Assembly (NCBI GenBank): GCA_013426785.1
Contig: JACDZI010000025.1
Location: 1-38,530 of the forward strand
Direction of reading: 5' to 3'
Source of the DNA: Rhodocyclaceae bacterium
GTDB lineage: Bacteria > Pseudomonadota > Gammaproteobacteria > Burkholderiales > Rhodocyclaceae
DNA: 38,530 nucleotides
Shown here: positions 35,454 to 38,530 of the stretch, in pieces
Position numbering within the stretch: the stretch's first letter is position 1
Layout: every line of letters begins with the position of its first letter
Position numbers and translations under genes: made by a program
Notes under the pieces: model-generated
What the model saw: only the letters and a program-made list of their open reading frames with translations
The model's database searches: none
What the model was told of the DNA's origin: nothing

Positions 35454-36503
35454 ATGATCAAGACCAAAGCCTATGCAGCCCAAACGGCGGCCAGCCTGCT
35501 CGCTCCTTATGAATTCCAACGCCGCGCTCCGGGCGCGGACGATGTGCAGATCGAGATCCTCTACTGCGGTGTCTGCCACTCCGACCTGCACACGGCGCGC
35601 GGCGAATGGAAAGGGACGCAGTTTCCCTGCGTGCCCGGCCACGAGATCGTCGGCCGGGTCGTCGCCGTCGGCAGCCAGGTCGACAAGTTCAAGGTCGGCG
35701 ACCTGGCCGGTGTCGGCTGCATGGTGGACAGTTGTGGTCACTGCCATTCCTGTGCCGAAGGCGAGGAGCAATACTGCGAAAACGGCTTTACCGGCACCTA
35801 CAACGGCCCGATGTTCGGTGGCGAGAACACCTATGGCGGCTACTCGCAGACCATAGTCGTCAAGCAGTCCTTCGTCCTGCACATCCGCCACGCGGAGGCC
35901 GACCTCGCCAGCGTGGCACCGCTGCTATGCGCCGGCATCACCACCTGGTCGCCGTTGCGCCACTGGGGCGCCGGACCCGGCAAGCAGGTCGGCATCGTCG
36001 GCCTGGGTGGCCTCGGCCACATGGGCGTCAAGCTGGCGCACGCGATGGGTACGCACGTGACGTTGTTCACCACCTCGCCGGGCAAGGTTGAGGATGGCAA
36101 ACGCCTGGGGGCCGATCGCGTCTGCGTATCCACCGATCCTGCCCAGATGGCCGCGCTGGCCAACCACTTCGACCTGATCATCAATACCGTCGCCGCCCCG
36201 CATAACCTGGATGCCTTCCTCGGTCTGCTCAAGCTCGATGGCACCATGACGCTGGTGGGCGCCCCGGCGGAACCGCATCCTTCTCCCGGCGTGTTCAACC
36301 TGATCTTCAAACGTCGCAGCCTGGCCGGTTCCCTGATCGGTGGCATCCGCGAAACGCAGGAAATGCTCGATTTCTGTGCCGAACACGGAATCGTCTCGGA
36401 CATCGAGATGATCCCGATGGATTACATCAACACGGCCTACGAGCGGATGCTGAAGAACGACGTGAAGTATCGTTTCGTGATCGATCTGGCGACCCTCGGG
36501 TAA
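35454..36503 (+). CDS. zinc-dependent NAD(P) alcohol dehydrogenase, YahK/CAD-like
   Basis: A 349-residue medium-chain dehydrogenase. The catalytic-zinc Cys is in YCGVCHSDLHTARGEW and the His in CVPGHEIVGRV. The structural-zinc cysteines are in DSCGHCHSCAEGEEQYC. The nucleotide-binding loop is VGIVGLGGLGHMGVKLAHAM. These features place it with aldehyde reductase/cinnamyl alcohol dehydrogenase-like enzymes, usually NADPH-dependent and broad for aldehydes. AGGAA precedes the ATG. It is 32 nt downstream of the alkene reductase and probably co-transcribed with it. Confidence 0.94.
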   Translation: MIKTKAYAAQTAASLLAPYEFQRRAPGADDVQIEILYCGVCHSDLHTARGEWKGTQFPCVPGHEIVGRVVAVGSQVDKFKVGDLAGVGCMVDSCGHCHSCAEGEEQYCENGFTGTYNGPMFGGENTYGGYSQTIVVKQSFVLHIRHAEADLASVAPLLCAGITTWSPLRHWGAGPGKQVGIVGLGGLGHMGVKLAHAMGTHVTLFTTSPGKVEDGKRLGADRVCVSTDPAQMAALANHFDLIINTVAAPHNLDAFLGLLKLDGTMTLVGAPAEPHPSPGVFNLIFKRRSLAGSLIGGIRETQEMLDFCAEHGIVSDIEMIPMDYINTAYERMLKNDVKYRFVIDLATLG

Positions 36504-36544
36504 GCCATTACCCCTTGTTGGGACTGCGCCAAAGATAGCCGGTC

Positions 36545-36859
36545 ATGCCCGGGCCCGAAATCACCATCATCGTCCTGCTCGCCGCCGGGGTTTGGCTGTG
36601 GCTGGGAAGTCTCAGGGTCCGTGAAGTGGCCGTCAAGGCGGCCCGGGCTGCCTGCCAGGCCGAGGGCTGCCAGTTTCTCGACGAGACCGTGTCGATTGCC
36701 GGCATCAACCTGACGCGCGATGACAACGGCCAACTGGCCTTGCGCCGGACCTACGCCTTCGAATACAGCGATACCGGGGATAACCGCTGTCCTGGAAGCA
36801 TCGTCATGTTGGGTCAGGAGGTACTGCTGTTGAATATCGGACTGCGCCTCGTCGGCTGA
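36545..36859 (+). CDS. DUF3301 protein
   Basis: A 104-residue protein with one N-terminal membrane helix (ITIIVLLAAGVWLWLGSLRV) and a short soluble domain containing AARAACQAEGCQFLDETVSI and LRRTYAFEYSDTGDNRCPGS. This matches the DUF3301 family of beta/gammaproteobacteria, with no known function. It is 41 nt after the alcohol dehydrogenase and convergent with the DUF2914 gene; no clear terminator is visible between them. Confidence 0.88.
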   Translation: MPGPEITIIVLLAAGVWLWLGSLRVREVAVKAARAACQAEGCQFLDETVSIAGINLTRDDNGQLALRRTYAFEYSDTGDNRCPGSIVMLGQEVLLLNIGLRLVG

Positions 36860-36875
36860 CGGGTGTCCCCGCCGC

Positions 36876-37949
36876 TCACAATTCACGCTCGACCATGTTT
36901 TCACCCGCCGCAGCTCCGTATTCGACGCGAAAGCTCAGCATGTCGATGATGCGCCCATCCTGGGTGGCGACCGTGAAGCGCCAGTCGCCGGACAGCGTCT
37001 GCTGCACCCAGGAGTAGCCGCGGAAACCCTTCTCCCGCCCGCCGGTCGTCTGGAAGCGGACTACCGCGATTGACTGCCAGCCTGCCGGTCCCCGGTATTC
37101 CCAGCGATGCTCGAGAGGGGCGCTCATGCCGCGTGGCGCGAATACCGCGGAGATGCCGTAGATGCGTTCGCTTGCCGCCACATGGACCGTCATCGCTTGG
37201 ACGCGCCAGAACTGCCACAAGGGGGCTGTTTCGATCCGGATCAGGTAGCTTCCGCCCACCTGCCGGAATTCGTGGCCGACCAGCAGTTCCCGCTTGACGA
37301 GGGGCACTGGCGCGATCATGTTGAGCTGGAAGGCGGCCATCAGGGCGAGGCCGACCGCCCATGCTGGCCAGATTTTGCCCGGGTGGCCCGGCGCCAGTTC
37401 GCGGACCAGCTGCGTCAGCAGTATGCCGGCCGCAGTAGACAAGTAGAACCAGCAGGCCTCCAGGCTGCCGACGACATGGGGCAGCACGAAGTTGAGCAAC
37501 AGGATGCTATTGAGGGCGAGCAGCGCCCAGGTCGTGGTGAAGCGCCTGCCGTAGTGGTCTCGGGCGAACTCGTTGCCCACCAGTAAGGCGCCGAGGATGG
37601 CCGTCGTCAGCCAGGTGCCGAGATAGCCGGAACTCTTGAAGTAGAGGATGAACAGCGCCGAAAAGATCCCACCGAAGAAAAACTGCATCAGCAGGTAGGG
37701 GCCGCGCCACACGGCCGTCTCAGCCAGGCCGCGCATGCCCGTGCCCGGCGGGGGCGGCTGGCAGTGGTGCGTGTGCCGGTACGCCAGCCAGACGGCCAGC
37801 AGCGCCGCGCACAGCAGGTAGGTCCCCAGGCTCCAGAAGGCTGCGGGGGTGACGCGCTGGCCGAGGGTCAGTGCATCCCAAGCGAACCCGCCGAGGAAGG
37901 CCGCCAGTGGGGAAAATCGTCGCACCAGCACCGAAACGCGGGAAATCAT
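36876..37949 (-). CDS. DUF2914 multi-pass membrane protein
   Basis: A 357-residue protein with about six or seven membrane segments in residues 10-215 (for example WSLGTYLLCAALLAVWLAYR, LMQFFFGGIFSALFILYF and WAVGLALMAAFQLNMIAPVP). A soluble C-terminal domain follows, with HRWEYRGPAGWQSIAVVRF, GGREKGFRGYSW and GDWRFTVATQDGRIIDMLSF, which is the DUF2914 pattern. Function unknown. It starts 9 nt after the stop of the pilin-like gene upstream, so the pair is probably one transcript. Confidence 0.85.
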   Translation of the reverse strand: MISRVSVLVRRFSPLAAFLGGFAWDALTLGQRVTPAAFWSLGTYLLCAALLAVWLAYRHTHHCQPPPPGTGMRGLAETAVWRGPYLLMQFFFGGIFSALFILYFKSSGYLGTWLTTAILGALLVGNEFARDHYGRRFTTTWALLALNSILLLNFVLPHVVGSLEACWFYLSTAAGILLTQLVRELAPGHPGKIWPAWAVGLALMAAFQLNMIAPVPLVKRELLVGHEFRQVGGSYLIRIETAPLWQFWRVQAMTVHVAASERIYGISAVFAPRGMSAPLEHRWEYRGPAGWQSIAVVRFQTTGGREKGFRGYSWVQQTLSGDWRFTVATQDGRIIDMLSFRVEYGAAAGENMVEREL

Positions 37950-37958
37950 CGTTCAGTG

Positions 37959-38384
37959 TCAGTCGCAGCGGTCTTCGGTTAGCTTGCGAAACGCCTCGTC
38001 AGCCTCCGTGTGGCAGGCGATGCTGATCACCATGCCGCTGATGATCACGGGACGGAAGAACAGGCGTTTGCCGGCGATGGCCGGGTAGCTTGGGTTTTGC
38101 AGGGTGACCACCACTTCGCCGGCCTCAGGCGACAGTGATACTTTCGCTGCCGGGATGTCCGCGATTTTTTCCGCGAGGTCAGCCAGTGCCGCCGGCAGCT
38201 TCCCTTCCTTGATGAGGTAGTTGCCGACAGCGCTTGCCCCCCGATTCCCCAGACTCACGCCAGCGTCGATGTCGGCCAGCACCGCCTTGTCGGTGTAATC
38301 GTTAATCAGGTGTGACAGATAGATTCCCGTCACGATCGCCACGACGGCGAGCGTTGCGAACCACCTAGGGTTGATCTTGATCAC
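37959..38384 (-). CDS. pilin-like membrane-anchored protein without a prepilin signal
   Basis: A 141-residue protein starting at GTG 38384. An N-terminal hydrophobic helix (RWFATLAVVAIVTGIYLSHL) is followed by NDYTDKAVLADIDAGVSLGN, then GNYLIKEGKLPAALADL. That spacing resembles type IV pilin after its first helix (YT.RA...E.L.LA...K.AV...Y...G.LP). The C-terminal half has GEVVVTLQNPSYPAIAGKRL and two cysteines near the end (ISIACHTEADEAF...DRCD), like the pilin disulfide loop. It lacks the GFTLIE-type prepilin peptidase site, so it would stay an uncleaved membrane protein. Homology to pilins is inferred from pattern only. It heads the pair with the DUF2914 gene. Confidence 0.6.
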   Translation of the reverse strand: MIKINPRWFATLAVVAIVTGIYLSHLINDYTDKAVLADIDAGVSLGNRGASAVGNYLIKEGKLPAALADLAEKIADIPAAKVSLSPEAGEVVVTLQNPSYPAIAGKRLFFRPVIISGMVISIACHTEADEAFRKLTEDRCD

Positions 38385-38388
38385 AGCG

Positions 38389-38530
38389 TTACCTACGGGC
38401 GCCTAGCACGCATGCCACGCGGATGATCCGTGCGGTCTTCGCGTCGTCGAGTTGCGCATGGCCGCGCAGCACGGCATATCGGCGGACGACCATTGCCTGC
38501 CTTCGGATAGTGCGACTCAACCACGGCGCA
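38389..38530 (-). other. window edge, possible 3' end of an upstream gene
   Basis: A minus-strand frame is open from the window edge to TAA at 38391-38389, 4 nt before the GTG of the pilin-like gene. It contains a stretch beginning MVVRRYAVLRGHAQ. A second minus-strand frame is open over nearly the same stretch, so coding status cannot be decided and I recognise no family. Confidence 0.2.

Overview
The window is a gene-dense, GC-rich bacterial chromosome segment with no rRNA, tRNA, CRISPR array, integrase or IS element that I can see. Protein types and gene order (prfB-lysS with a programmed frameshift, msrB-yciB-yciI-bolA-parvulin, frdABCD, a MaoC-Pta/AckA operon, PAS/GGDEF/EAL regulators) suggest a betaproteobacterium, most likely Rhodocyclales (Dechloromonas/Propionivibrio/Accumulibacter-like). 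The taxonomic call is inference.

Layout. 1-1.3 kb: MFS exporter (-). 1.4-2.4 kb: broken REC/HD-GYP response regulator (+). 2.46-4.97 kb: gltX overlapping by 4 nt a secreted M48-type protein whose zinc motif reads RExxH. 4.98-9.52 kb: prfB-lysS-mnmC (-), with the RF2 autoregulatory +1 frameshift intact. 9.57-12.89 kb: quinol:fumarate reductase frdABCD (-), preceded by a SulP-STAS-cNMP transporter (12.94-15.15 kb). 15.28-17.91 kb: a decayed MmeI-like DNA methyltransferase whose stop overlaps a small antitoxin gene, followed by a PemK/MazF-like toxin. 17.95-19.53 kb: prfC (-). 19.6-24.55 kb: two c-di-GMP regulators (PAS4-GGDEF-EAL and REC-PAS-GGDEF) flanking two gene remnants (an Lrp/AsnC regulator and a LivK-like binding protein). 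24.68-28.55 kb: MaoC-Pta fusion, ackA, second MaoC and an alpha/beta hydrolase (-). 28.58-30.25 kb: EamA permease overlapping an M90/MtfA-like peptidase. 30.3-32.65 kb: msrB-yciB-yciI-bolA-parvulin (-), ended by a cUUCGg hairpin. 32.67-36.86 kb: dadA, a YajD-like HNH protein, an old yellow enzyme, a zinc alcohol dehydrogenase and a DUF3301 protein (+). 36.88-38.38 kb: DUF2914 membrane protein and a pilin-like protein without a recognisable prepilin signal (-).

Themes. Anaerobic/fermentative energy metabolism (fumarate reductase, Pta-AckA), acyl-CoA/polyester-type chemistry (two MaoC hydratases) and c-di-GMP signalling sit among translation genes (gltX, lysS, prfB, prfC, mnmC).

The most unusual signal is a 24-nt interspersed repeat. 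In the window it occurs nine times (seven exact to one degenerate consensus, two with 1-2 mismatches), in both orientations. Six copies are intergenic, usually within about 25 nt of a gene boundary. Three lie inside genes and keep the frame open; two of these are read in the same frame as KVGAG(G/R)TA. A second theme is decay by internal deletion: four genes keep recognisable ends but have lost central parts.
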